Assembly: GCA_013139395.1 (NCBI GenBank)
Contig: WTAX01000332.1
Span: 1 to 5,456 of the forward strand
DNA from: Gammaproteobacteria bacterium
GTDB lineage: Bacteria > Pseudomonadota > Gammaproteobacteria > GRL18
DNA length: 5,456 nt
Direction of reading: 5' to 3'
Part shown: piece by piece, positions 1 to 5,456 of the stretch
Layout of the letters: each line of letters opens with the position of its first letter
Position numbering within the stretch: the stretch's first letter is position 1
Program-made: the position numbers and the translations under genes
The notes under the pieces: model-generated
Seen by the model: the letters and a program-made list of their open reading frames with translations, nothing else
Database searches by the model: none
What the model was told of the DNA's origin: nothing

Positions 1-595
1 TAAAAAAATTTCTGATGATGATTTTCAATATATTTTAGAAAGCGCCCGTCTCTCCCCCAGCTCATTCGGCTTTGAGCCCTGGCATTTTCTGGTCGTTCAG
101 GATCCGGCATTAAGAGACAAATTAAAAGCACTCACCTGGGGTGCTCAAGGTACGCTGCCGACAGCCAGTCACTTTATTGTGACTCTGGCCCGCACAGCAA
201 AAAGCATGCGTTTTGATAGTGATTATATTGAAAACATCATGGCTCGGGTGCATCACATACCAGATGAAGGTCGTATTATACGCAAACAATATTATCAGGA
301 ATTTCAGGAGAACGATTTTAATCTTCTGCAGAATGATAAAACCTTACTTGATTGGGCGACAAAACAAACTTACATTGCTCTGGCCAATATGATGAATGCT
401 GCCGCTTTTATAAAAATTGACAGTTGCCCTATTGAAGGCTTTAAAGCAGAGCAGGTTAATCAGTTACTAGCCTCAGACTTTGATATTGACACCAGTAACT
501 ATCAAGTGGCTTATATGGTTGCTTTTGGCTATCGAAAAGATCCGCAAAATGAAAAAACACGTCAGAAACTCGAGGATATTGTTAGCTGGTATTAA
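1..595 (+). CDS. Nitroreductase-family NAD(P)H-dependent flavin oxidoreductase, 5' end missing
   Basis: The frame is open from base 2, giving 197 visible residues and a TAA stop. The N-terminus lies outside the window; relatives are about 215-220 residues long, so roughly 20 residues are missing, including the usual Arg-rich FMN phosphate motif. Near the left edge the sequence reads SARLSPSSFGFEPWHFLVV, the conserved segment of NfsB-like nitroreductases that lines the FMN pocket. Near the C-terminus, VAFGYRKDP followed by KTRQKLEDIVSWY matches the usual ending of this family. These enzymes are cytoplasmic FMN homodimers that reduce nitroaromatics, quinones or related acceptors with NAD(P)H; the physiological substrate here is unknown. 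The GTG at 179 is internal and not a start, because homology continues well upstream of it. The gene converges on the lipoprotein gene and overlaps its stop codon by 4 bp. Family assignment is firm; substrate is not. Confidence 0.9.
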   Translation, partial: KKISDDDFQYILESARLSPSSFGFEPWHFLVVQDPALRDKLKALTWGAQGTLPTASHFIVTLARTAKSMRFDSDYIENIMARVHHIPDEGRIIRKQYYQEFQENDFNLLQNDKTLLDWATKQTYIALANMMNAAAFIKIDSCPIEGFKAEQVNQLLASDFDIDTSNYQVAYMVAFGYRKDPQNEKTRQKLEDIVSWY

Positions 596-1068
596 TTATC
601 ACGTGTAGTTAAATCAATTTCACCTTTTTCTTTAAATGGTATGCCGAATAGTGAACTGCCGGAATACACATAACCGCTGATCTCATATTTGAATGGTTGT
701 GATTTTTTGTCTTTTAAGCTATTAATTTGTCGCAAGATGTCAAAAATTGTGCTGCTGACATTGACGCTGACCAGGCCTTCTGAAAAAGGTTCAAGCGTGA
801 CTTGTTCACTACTGACGCCCGAGGCAAAATCTTTATCATTGAGTTCAATATCAAAGCTCATGCCGTCAATACTCATAGCTTCCCTGCTGCGATTCATAAT
901 ACGCAGCGTTACTTGAAAGCGTTGTTCCATGAAAGTGGATTCAAGCATTTGTATGGTAGAAATATTGATCTTAAATTGATCCGGTTTGTTCGTAATGGTA
1001 GAGCAGGCACTCACAACTAAAAGAAGAAATAAAATAAGAAAAATATAAGCTGCTTTTTTAAAAAACAT
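592..1068 (-). CDS. LEA type 2 (LEA14-like) domain lipoprotein
   Basis: This encodes a 158-residue protein starting at the ATG at 1066-1068. That start has a GGGA Shine-Dalgarno at a 7-nt spacing. An in-frame GTG two codons upstream (1072-1074) leaves only 1 nt from the same GGGA and is less likely. Residues 1-21 form a lipoprotein signal: MFFKK, a Leu/Ile/Phe-rich core, and lipobox V19-S20-A21-C22. Ser at +2 predicts outer-membrane sorting in proteobacteria. Residues about 35-155 are a beta-rich domain with alternating hydrophobic residues, including FQVTLRIMNRS and LEPFSEGLVSVNV, resembling the bacterial LEA_2/WHy domain, a fibronectin-III-like fold. Such lipoproteins are common in gammaproteobacteria and their role is poorly known, possibly envelope stress. 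The gene is second in a unit with yhiN, 31 bp downstream of it. The domain call comes from pattern recognition and is moderately sure; the lipoprotein call is strong. Confidence 0.8.
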   Translation of the reverse strand: MFFKKAAYIFLILFLLLVVSACSTITNKPDQFKINISTIQMLESTFMEQRFQVTLRIMNRSREAMSIDGMSFDIELNDKDFASGVSSEQVTLEPFSEGLVSVNVSSTIFDILRQINSLKDKKSQPFKYEISGYVYSGSSLFGIPFKEKGEIDLTTRDN

Positions 1069-1075
1069 AAACACA

Positions 1076-1079
1076 TCCC
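1076..1079 (-). promoter_or_regulatory. Ribosome binding site that decides the lipoprotein start
   Basis: On the minus strand this reads GGGA. It lies 7 nt before the ATG at 1066-1068 but only 1 nt before the competing in-frame GTG at 1072-1074, so it favours the ATG. It sits in the short gap after the yhiN stop codon, as expected for an internal gene of an operon. Confidence 0.6.
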
Positions 1080-1099
1080 AAATTGTGATTGGTTAATTG

Positions 1100-2287
1100 T
1101 TACACAAACTGTCCGGCAGTATAGCCCGAAGACCAGGCCCATTGAAAGTTATATCCGCCAAGATGTCCCGTTACATCAACCACTTCACCAATAAAATACA
1201 GTCCATTAACATTTTTAGCCTGCATTGTTTTAGATGATAAATCATGGGTATCAACACCACCAACAGTCACCTCTGCCACCCGATAGCCTTCTGTTGCATC
1301 AGGCCAGAATTGCCAGTGTTGAAACACATCTGCAATATCGTTAAGCTCAGACACACTATATTGTTTAATGGGCTTATCAATAGCATACAGATAACACAAA
1401 CCTTCAACCAGTCGTTTGGGCATTTTTTGCGCTAGAATATTTTTCACTAAAAGATTGGCTTGTTGAATTTGCTGCTGCAATAACCAGTCATAGAGATCCA
1501 GATCCGGTAATAATTTAATGTGTATCGCCTTGCCCATTTCAACCAGCCAATAAGATGATATTTGCAAAACAGCAGGGCCGCTGATACCTTTGTGGGTAAA
1601 AAGCAGATTTTCTTTAAAGCGCTGCTCTCCATAAGAAATCTCTGCTTCAAGTGCAATACCAGCAAGTTGTTTATAGCGTTTGCTGTCTTTGACATTATAG
1701 GTCAAAGGGACCAGGCCCGGTCTTGTCGATATCACATTTAAGGCAAATTGTTTTGCTAAACGTAAGCCAAAATCACTGGCACCCATTTTACTGACCGATA
1801 AACCACCCGTGGCAATAACTAATGACTTTGCCTGATAGTGACCTGTTGATGCATTTATCTGAAAGTCATCACCAGAATGGTTTTCAACAGACTTAATGTG
1901 AGCACCTAATTGAATAGTGACAGGGTATTTTTTACATTCAGACAAGAGCATTTGTACAATATCATTAGCACTTCTATCACAAAAGAGCTGCCCGTGATCC
2001 CGTTCATGCCAGGGAATTTTATAATCAGCTAATAATGTTAAAAAATCATAGTATTGATAGCGAGATAAGGCCGATTTACAAAAATGTTTATTTTGTGAGA
2101 GATAATGCTCGGCACTGACATCATAATTGGTGAAGTTACAGCGCCCTCCTCCTGAAATACGGATTTTTTTCCCGGCTTTTGCAGCATGATCCAAAACAAT
2201 AACCTTTCGGCCTCGCTTACCAGCTTCAATGGCACACATCAGACCGGAAGCACTTGCACCTATAATTAAAACATCAAAATATGTCAT
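1100..2287 (-). CDS. yhiN: YhiN/HI0933-family FAD-dependent oxidoreductase (BaiN/RdsA family)
   Basis: This is a full-length 395-residue flavoprotein of the HI0933-like family. The N-terminal FAD-binding Rossmann segment is IIGASASGLMCA (residues 8-19), with acidic D33 at the end of the second strand. It is followed by the family hallmark SGGGRCNFTN (45-54). Other conserved blocks are ATGG (159-162), THKGISGPAVLQ (231-242), TVGGV (341-345), and the C-terminal GEVVDVTGHLGGYN (367-380) leading into FQWAWSSG. The usual GxGxxG appears here as G10-x-S12-x-x-G15, so the middle glycine is serine. Family members are cytoplasmic flavoproteins; the E. coli YhiN function is not well defined, and the BaiN name comes from clostridial bile-acid studies that should not be transferred. 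The ATG at 2287 has a weak AAGAAA-type ribosome site. The gene is divergent from slyX and probably co-transcribed with the downstream lipoprotein gene. Confidence 0.93.
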   Translation of the reverse strand: MTYFDVLIIGASASGLMCAIEAGKRGRKVIVLDHAAKAGKKIRISGGGRCNFTNYDVSAEHYLSQNKHFCKSALSRYQYYDFLTLLADYKIPWHERDHGQLFCDRSANDIVQMLLSECKKYPVTIQLGAHIKSVENHSGDDFQINASTGHYQAKSLVIATGGLSVSKMGASDFGLRLAKQFALNVISTRPGLVPLTYNVKDSKRYKQLAGIALEAEISYGEQRFKENLLFTHKGISGPAVLQISSYWLVEMGKAIHIKLLPDLDLYDWLLQQQIQQANLLVKNILAQKMPKRLVEGLCYLYAIDKPIKQYSVSELNDIADVFQHWQFWPDATEGYRVAEVTVGGVDTHDLSSKTMQAKNVNGLYFIGEVVDVTGHLGGYNFQWAWSSGYTAGQFV

Positions 2288-2303
2288 TATTTTCTTAAAA
2301 TCG

Positions 2304-2333
2304 GTTAAAATTACTCTGTAATGTCATTTTAAC
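2304..2333. repeat. Inverted repeat GTTAAAAT / ATTTTAAC
   Basis: Perfect 8-bp arms lie at 2304-2311 and 2326-2333 with a 14-bp spacer. A smaller palindrome, TTAC-TCT-GTAA (2311-2321), starts at the last base of the left arm and fills much of the spacer. A direct copy of the TTAAAAT core lies exactly 10 bp left of the left arm, about one helical turn. The arrangement could be a regulator binding site, but AT-rich repeats arise easily by chance. Confidence 0.45.
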
Positions 2334-2358
2334 AAAAGAACCAACAAGTAAATAACAT
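2329..2358 (+). promoter_or_regulatory. Possible sigma-70 promoter for slyX
   Basis: TTAACA (2329-2334, 5 of 6 to TTGACA) is followed after 18 bp by TAACAT (2353-2358, 4 of 6 to TATAAT). Transcription would start near 2365 and leave a leader of about 45 nt before the slyX ATG. The -35 box overlaps the right arm of the upstream dyad, so a protein bound there would compete with RNA polymerase. It is a weak match and should be read as a candidate only. Confidence 0.3.
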
Positions 2359-2377
2359 TTATCCTCTTTTGTTGGTT
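2339..2377. repeat. Inverted repeat AACCAACAA / TTGTTGGTT
   Basis: Perfect 9-bp arms lie at 2339-2347 and 2369-2377 around a 21-bp spacer. The adjoining AACAAAAG (2331-2338) is also complementary to CTTTTGTT (2366-2373), which overlaps the right arm, so two mutually exclusive pairings exist. The long spacer, AT-rich arms and position between two divergent 5' ends make an intrinsic terminator unlikely; a DNA-level binding site or a leader RNA structure is possible. Confidence 0.45.
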
Positions 2378-2408
2378 TATTGCTTTAACAGCAGCTCAGG
2401 GCTCTACT

Positions 2409-2618
2409 ATGTCAGATATTGAAAACCGTGTTATGGAATTAGAAATAAAAAATGCTCATCAGGAAGACACCATCGAGCATCTCAATCAAATCATCATTGA
2501 GCATCAGGCATCAATTGCGAATATTGCTCGACACCTTGAACAATTACAAAATAAAATAAGTACCTTACAGGAAGATAACAGCAAAGAAGCACCCGAGGCT
2601 CCCCCACCCCATTATTAA
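2409..2618 (+). CDS. slyX: SlyX family protein
   Basis: This 69-residue protein is close to the usual SlyX length of about 72. It starts at an ATG with CAGG (2397-2400) 8 nt upstream. Residues about 3-58 form one long heptad-patterned coiled coil: I, L, V and I recur every three to four residues among E, N, Q and K. The typical SlyX features are present: the ENRVMELEIKNAHQEDTIE start, then an LNQ segment, and the family's C-terminal APPPHY. SlyX is a small cytoplasmic protein of unknown function, named for its proximity to slyD in E. coli; slyD is not in this window. The gene is divergent from yhiN and sits 99 bp before cheV, which seems to have its own promoter. No terminator is visible after it. 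Confidence 0.93.
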   Translation: MSDIENRVMELEIKNAHQEDTIEHLNQIIIEHQASIANIARHLEQLQNKISTLQEDNSKEAPEAPPPHY

Positions 2619-2652
2619 CCTATTGTCTATTTTTCAGGATGTGATAAATGAG

Positions 2653-2679
2653 TAAAGATTTTTATAATAATGTCGCTAT
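2653..2679 (+). promoter_or_regulatory. Putative sigma-28 (FliA) promoter of cheV
   Basis: TAAAGATT (2653-2660) matches the FliA -35 consensus TAAAGTTT at 7 of 8 positions. After exactly 11 bp comes GTCGCTAT (2672-2679), which matches the -10 consensus GCCGATAA at 5 of 8, including the CG core. Transcription would start near 2685, giving a leader of about 33 nt that contains the cheV ribosome site. A TATAAT (2663-2668) lies inside the spacer and could serve sigma-70, but no good -35 stands 16-18 bp before it. FliA control would fit a chemotaxis gene. Confidence 0.6.
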
Positions 2680-2704
2680 ACTTAATGAATGATTAGACTT
2701 TTAC

Positions 2705-2708
2705 GGAG
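2705..2708 (+). promoter_or_regulatory. Ribosome binding site fixing the cheV GTG start
   Basis: GGAG lies 9 nt before the GTG at 2718. An in-frame TAA at 2712-2714 rules out any start further upstream, so this GTG is the earliest possible start and the one best placed for the site. Confidence 0.65.
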
Positions 2709-2717
2709 TGTTAAATT

Positions 2718-3641
2718 GTGACTACCAGTGTCTCTAATGCCAGTAACCGACTTGAATTACTGTTATTTTATGTAGGCGGCAAACGCCGTTTTGCTATTAA
2801 TGTGCTTAAAATAAAAGAAGTGATCCCTTGCCCTGCCTTACATCAGTTACCTTCTGCGAATCCGAAAGTATTAGGGGTTGCAGAAATGCGTGATGAAACA
2901 TTACCTATTATTGACCTGGCAAAAGCAATCAGTTCAACTCAAAGAGTATTAGCCGATGAACAAATCCAGCAAGGTTCGGTTATTACCACTGAAGTTAATC
3001 GTTCACATCAAGGTCTGTGGATCAGCGGAGTTGATAAAATTGTCCTATGTGACTGGAAAGACATTTTACCACCTGCCAAAGGCACCGGGATTGGCAGTTA
3101 TACCACAGGCGTCACACTCATTGATGATGAGCTGGTACAATTACTGGATATTGAAAAAGTGCTGGCTGAAGTTTTAGATTTAAAATCGTCCCGCACTGAA
3201 GAATTAAATGTTGATCAAACCAAATTAGAAGCCGTTTTTGGTAAATTAATTATGATTGTAGATGATTCATCGATGGCAATGAAACAAACTATCTCAGCCT
3301 TAGACAGGCTTGGACTGCAGCATATTTCTGCCAGTGATGGTAAGATTGCCCTAAAAATACTCACCGATTATCAAAATGGCGATCCCCATACCATGGAACC
3401 GATTTCAATGATCATCTCTGACATTGAGATGCCTGAAATGAATGGTTACACCTTTGTTACCGAGGCAAGAAAACTCAGTAAATTCAAAAATATTCATGTA
3501 CTGATGCACACCTCTCTCAATGGCTCAATTAATATGCAGGAGGCTATTGCCTGCGGTGCTAATGATGTGCTGACTAAATTTGTTCTCGACGAATTGGTTG
3601 AAAAAATTATTGAACACCTCATGGCATCCCCTGATAGTTAA
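2718..3641 (+). CDS. cheV: Chemotaxis adaptor CheV (CheW domain + response-regulator receiver)
   Basis: This is a 307-residue protein with a GTG start. Residues about 10-155 are a CheW-like coupling domain; LLLFYVGGKRRFAINVLKIK, then an EVIP segment and the LGVAEMRDETLPIIDL region are typical. Residues about 176-302 are a receiver domain. The acidic pair D182-D183 (IVDDSS), phosphoacceptor D235 (IISDIEMPEMNGY), hydroxyl residue T265 (LMHTS) and K287 (LTKF) are all present, so it should be phosphorylatable by CheA. CheV links membrane chemoreceptors to CheA like CheW, and its phosphorylation is thought to tune adaptation or act as a phosphate sink. The usual proline two residues after KF is Leu here (KFVLDEL). 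The sigma-28-like promoter upstream suggests flagellar-class control. No other chemotaxis gene is visible nearby, which is common because cheV is often an orphan. The next gene starts 51 bp on, with no terminator between them. Confidence 0.96.
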   Translation: MTTSVSNASNRLELLLFYVGGKRRFAINVLKIKEVIPCPALHQLPSANPKVLGVAEMRDETLPIIDLAKAISSTQRVLADEQIQQGSVITTEVNRSHQGLWISGVDKIVLCDWKDILPPAKGTGIGSYTTGVTLIDDELVQLLDIEKVLAEVLDLKSSRTEELNVDQTKLEAVFGKLIMIVDDSSMAMKQTISALDRLGLQHISASDGKIALKILTDYQNGDPHTMEPISMIISDIEMPEMNGYTFVTEARKLSKFKNIHVLMHTSLNGSINMQEAIACGANDVLTKFVLDELVEKIIEHLMASPDS

Positions 3642-3692
3642 GGATAAAATAAAAGCAATTATTCATCACTTATACAGGTAGTTAAATTAACC

Positions 3693-4475
3693 ATGAAAAA
3701 CCCTATTGTTGTCATCGGCATTGGTGAAATGTCCGGCGTATTTACTCGCGGCCTGTTACGTGCGGGCTATCCTCTGTTTCCCATTACCAGAGAAATGGAT
3801 ATTAGCGAAATAGCTCAGCAGATCACACAGCCGGAAATGGTTCTTGTTGCTGTAGGTGAAACTGATTTAGATGCGGTTTTAGAGCAACTACCCGAAACCT
3901 GGAAAAATAAAGTCGCCCTGCTGCAAAATGAATTATTACCCGGTGACTGGCAAAAACATCATCTTATTGATCCAACCATTATTTCAGTCTGGTTTGAGAA
4001 GAAAAAAGGACAGGATTTTAAAGTCCTCGTCCCCTCTCCAATTATGGGTCCAAAAGCAGATATTCTAAAAACAGCTCTGGAGACACTAAGCATCCCAAGC
4101 TGGATAGTTAAAAATGATAATGAAATGCTGTTTGAGCTGGTACGCAAGAACCTGTACATTCTCACTACAAATATTGCCGGGCTTGAAGTGGGCGGTAATG
4201 TCGATTTTTTATGGCATGATAACCGTAAACTCGCATTAAAAGTGATGGATGATGTACTGACAATTCAAAACCACTTAACCGCTCAGGAGCATGATCGGGA
4301 ACGCCTCATCGAAGCAATGGTTGAAGCCATTAATGGTGATCTGGCGCATAATTGTATGGGACGATCAGCACCGGCCCGTTTGTCCCGTGCCTTACAATAC
4401 GCACAGAAAAATAATCTGCAAGTCAATGAGCTGAAAAGAATCGCTGCACTACAGGCTAAAAAGGCTAATAATTAA
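3693..4475 (+). CDS. Rossmann-fold NAD(P)-binding protein resembling ketopantoate reductase (PanE/ApbA-like)
   Basis: This is a 260-residue protein of uncertain function. The N-terminus [21 protein letters not shown] (residues 5-25) is a dinucleotide-binding turn of the form G9-x-G11-x-x-S14-G15. It is followed by [11 protein letters not shown] after the fourth strand and [11 protein letters not shown] (76-86), which recalls the LLQNG segment of ketopantoate reductases. A helix around 148-165, with [13 protein letters not shown], resembles the PanE helix carrying catalytic Lys176. In my hand alignment K152 matches Lys176 and N160 matches Asn184, but Asn180 is replaced by I156. It is also shorter than typical PanE (about 300), so true ketopantoate reductase activity is doubtful. 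It is probably cytoplasmic, with no signal or membrane segment. AGGT lies 13 nt before the ATG, a weak ribosome site. gloA follows after 2 bp, suggesting a related role in carbonyl metabolism. The oxidoreductase-like fold is likely; the reaction is unknown. Confidence 0.7.
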   Translation: MKNPIVVIGIGEMSGVFTRGLLRAGYPLFPITREMDISEIAQQITQPEMVLVAVGETDLDAVLEQLPETWKNKVALLQNELLPGDWQKHHLIDPTIISVWFEKKKGQDFKVLVPSPIMGPKADILKTALETLSIPSWIVKNDNEMLFELVRKNLYILTTNIAGLEVGGNVDFLWHDNRKLALKVMDDVLTIQNHLTAQEHDRERLIEAMVEAINGDLAHNCMGRSAPARLSRALQYAQKNNLQVNELKRIAALQAKKANN

Positions 4476-4477
4476 TC

Positions 4478-4870
4478 ATGCGCTTATTACACACCATGAT
4501 CCGTGTTGGTCATTTACAACGCTCTATTGATTTTTATACGCAAATTTTTGGTATGACATTATTACGTCAAAAAGACTATCCTGAAGGCCGCTTTACGCTG
4601 GCCTTTATCGGTTATGGTGATGAAAAAGACAATACTGTTATTGAATTAACTCATAATTGGGACACCGATCATTATGAACAGGGAAGTGGCTTCGGTCATT
4701 TTGCCATCGAGGTTGATGATGTTTATACTGCTGCAGAACAAATTCGTGCTCAAGGTGGAGAAATCACACGTGATGCCGGACCAATGAATGCAGGCACCAC
4801 CATCATTGCCTTTGTCAAAGATCCTGACGGCTATGAAATTGAGCTTATCGGGACAAAGCATCAACGTTAA
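4478..4870 (+). CDS. gloA: Lactoylglutathione lyase (glyoxalase I)
   Basis: This 130-residue protein is close in length and sequence to E. coli GloA (135). It begins [20 protein letters not shown], and the [10 protein letters not shown] block lies near the C-terminus. The four metal ligands of the E. coli enzyme are all in register: H5, E56 (VIELT), H74 ([10 protein letters not shown]) and E122 (YEIELI). Glyoxalase I converts the hemithioacetal of methylglyoxal and glutathione to S-lactoylglutathione, the first step of cytoplasmic methylglyoxal detoxification, as a homodimer. The short enzyme lacks the extra loops of eukaryotic-type zinc enzymes, so Ni/Co dependence is expected. The start is 2 bp after the preceding stop codon. 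The nearest Shine-Dalgarno-like AAGG (4461-4464) is 13 nt away, so translational coupling to the upstream gene is likely. gloB is not in the window. Confidence 0.97.
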   Translation: MRLLHTMIRVGHLQRSIDFYTQIFGMTLLRQKDYPEGRFTLAFIGYGDEKDNTVIELTHNWDTDHYEQGSGFGHFAIEVDDVYTAAEQIRAQGGEITRDAGPMNAGTTIIAFVKDPDGYEIELIGTKHQR

Positions 4871-4944
4871 AAAATAGAGTAGAAAAAAAATGACCATCAT
4901 CTGAAAATAAAGAATAGAGTTATTGAATATGCTTTATTACCACA
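4871..4944. other. Convergent intergenic spacer between gloA and the efflux pump gene
   Basis: These 74 bp are very AT-rich and separate two converging genes. I see no GC-rich stem followed by a T-run on either strand. The only pairing is AATAAAG (4906-4912) with CTTTATT (4932-4938) across 19 nt, which is too weak to call a terminator. The octamer AATAGAGT occurs twice (4873-4880 and 4913-4920). Confidence 0.5.
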
Positions 4945-5456
4945 CTACAAATCATTCCCTCTACTAAATTTTGCTTTGGAAAAGAAAATAAACAGGCAAG
5001 GGACAACGAATAACGTCAAAAAAGTTGCACTGATTAAGCCGCCTTCAATAACACTGGCTAGTGGCTTTTGAATTTCCGCGCCCACACCTTTTGACAAGAG
5101 AAGCGGAATTAATCCCAGTGCTGAGGTTAATGCCGTCATAAGTACTGGACGCAGTCTGGATACCGCTCCATCAAAGACTGCATCCTGCATAGAATAACCA
5201 TCATTAATTCGTTGATTGATATTTTCAACCATTACAACACCATTGAGAACAGCAAGCCCGAAGAGCGTAATAAAACCGACTGAACTGGGAACAGATAAAT
5301 ACTGTCCGGTAAAATATAGTGCAAAAAGTCCTCCTATCAAAGCCAGTGGGACGTTAATCAATATTAACAGAGCCTGCCCTACTGAATTAAAGGCAAAATA
5401 CAACAGCAAAGCTATCAGGGCGATAGAAACAGGCACCACAATCATTAAACGATGCT
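4945..5456 (-). CDS. Heavy-metal RND efflux pump inner-membrane subunit (CusA/CzcA type), C-terminal part only
   Basis: The visible part is 169 complete codons ending in TAG. The gene continues past the right edge, and full-length members have about 1,030-1,050 residues. The fragment covers the last five membrane segments: MIVVPVSIALIALLLYFAF, a second at LLILINVPLALIGGLFALY, then SVGFITLFGLAVLNGVVMVE, LMTALTSALGLIPLLL and ISATFLTLFVVPCLFIFF. The blocks GLAVLNGVVMVENIN, SRLRPVLMTALTSALG and GAEIQKPLASVIEGG are characteristic of the heavy-metal efflux (HME) branch of RND proton antiporters. These form a trimer with a periplasmic adaptor and an outer-membrane channel to expel Cu/Ag or Co/Zn/Cd. 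The metal cannot be judged because the substrate-binding periplasmic and mid-membrane regions are outside the window. The ATG at 5445 is internal. The adaptor and channel genes would normally lie upstream, beyond the right edge. Confidence 0.92.
   Translation of the reverse strand, partial: HRLMIVVPVSIALIALLLYFAFNSVGQALLILINVPLALIGGLFALYFTGQYLSVPSSVGFITLFGLAVLNGVVMVENINQRINDGYSMQDAVFDGAVSRLRPVLMTALTSALGLIPLLLSKGVGAEIQKPLASVIEGGLISATFLTLFVVPCLFIFFSKAKFSRGNDL

Larger units (their letters stand above)
2288..2408. promoter_or_regulatory. Divergent intergenic region between yhiN and slyX
   Basis: This 121-bp, strongly AT-rich spacer must hold the promoters for the yhiN-lipoprotein unit (leftward) and slyX (rightward). 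It contains three TTAAAAT heptamers (2295-2301, 2305-2311 and inverted at 2326-2332) and a separate 9-bp dyad at 2339-2377. No strong consensus sigma-70 promoter is evident on the leftward strand. None of the dyads matches an operator I recognise, such as CRP, FNR, Fur or LexA. Confidence 0.6.

Noticed and set aside
689..1020. Plus-strand reading frames of about 70 codons opposite the lipoprotein gene.
   Set aside because: They have no recognisable domain and are explained as antisense shadows; the minus-strand frame has a signal peptide, lipobox and ribosome site.
2371..2383. GG...GC pattern upstream of slyX as a sigma-54 promoter.
   Set aside because: Only 6 bp separate the GG and GC, whereas sigma-54 promoters need 10.
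2648..2692. A 14-codon reading frame (MSKDFYNNVAILNE) with an AGGA ribosome-like site 8 nt before its ATG, just upstream of cheV, possibly a leader peptide.
   Set aside because: It lies across the putative sigma-28 promoter, whose start near 2685 would leave it untranscribed from that promoter. The peptide has no run of regulatory codons and no attenuator structure follows it.
4646..4900. Minus-strand reading frame of 84 codons opposite gloA.
   Set aside because: gloA on the plus strand has all four metal ligands and a family-typical length, so the opposite frame is a shadow.
4873..4920. Direct repeat AATAGAGT at 4873-4880 and 4913-4920 as an attachment site or insertion scar.
   Set aside because: Eight AT-rich bases repeated once in a spacer of this composition is expected by chance, and nothing between the copies resembles a mobile element.
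4906..4938. AATAAAG/CTTTATT inverted repeat after gloA as a bidirectional terminator.
   Set aside because: The stem is seven A-T-rich pairs with a single G-C pair across a 19-nt loop and has no adjoining T-run of note, so it should be too unstable to terminate transcription.

Overview
This looks like an ordinary chromosomal stretch from a moderately AT-rich, motile gammaproteobacterium, judged by eye to be near 40% G+C. The assignment rests on a SlyX protein ending in PPPHY, a GloA very close to the enterobacterial enzyme, a full-length YhiN/HI0933 flavoprotein and a CheV chemotaxis adaptor. The genus cannot be fixed from the window. There is no RNA gene, insertion sequence, CRISPR array or phage gene, and none of the complete genes looks broken.

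Layout, left to right. (1) The 3' part of a nitroreductase-family gene (+) enters from the left edge. It converges on a two-gene minus-strand unit, and the two stop codons share the palindrome TTAA. (2) The minus-strand unit is yhiN followed 31 bp later by a LEA-14-type lipoprotein gene. (3) A 121-bp divergent intergenic region (2288-2408) carries two AT-rich dyads and repeated TTAAAAT heptamers. (4) On the plus strand come slyX, then cheV behind a good match to a sigma-28 (FliA) flagellar promoter, then a Rossmann-fold reductase resembling ketopantoate reductase, then gloA only 2 bp further on. (5) The 3' end of a heavy-metal RND efflux pump gene (CusA/CzcA type, minus strand) runs off the right edge.

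How the genes relate. The window is mostly a mosaic of housekeeping and accessory genes, not one pathway. Two links are supported by layout: yhiN with the lipoprotein gene, and the reductase-like gene with gloA (2-bp gap, probable translational coupling). The second suggests, but does not show, that the reductase works in methylglyoxal or other carbonyl metabolism. cheV appears to have its own flagellar-class promoter away from any other visible chemotaxis gene. The two downstream genes could be partly read from it, because no terminator is visible after cheV.

I found no convincing novel multi-gene system. The points most worth a second look are the sigma-28 promoter of cheV, the reductase-like gene coupled to gloA with an altered active-site pattern, and the dyads between yhiN and slyX.
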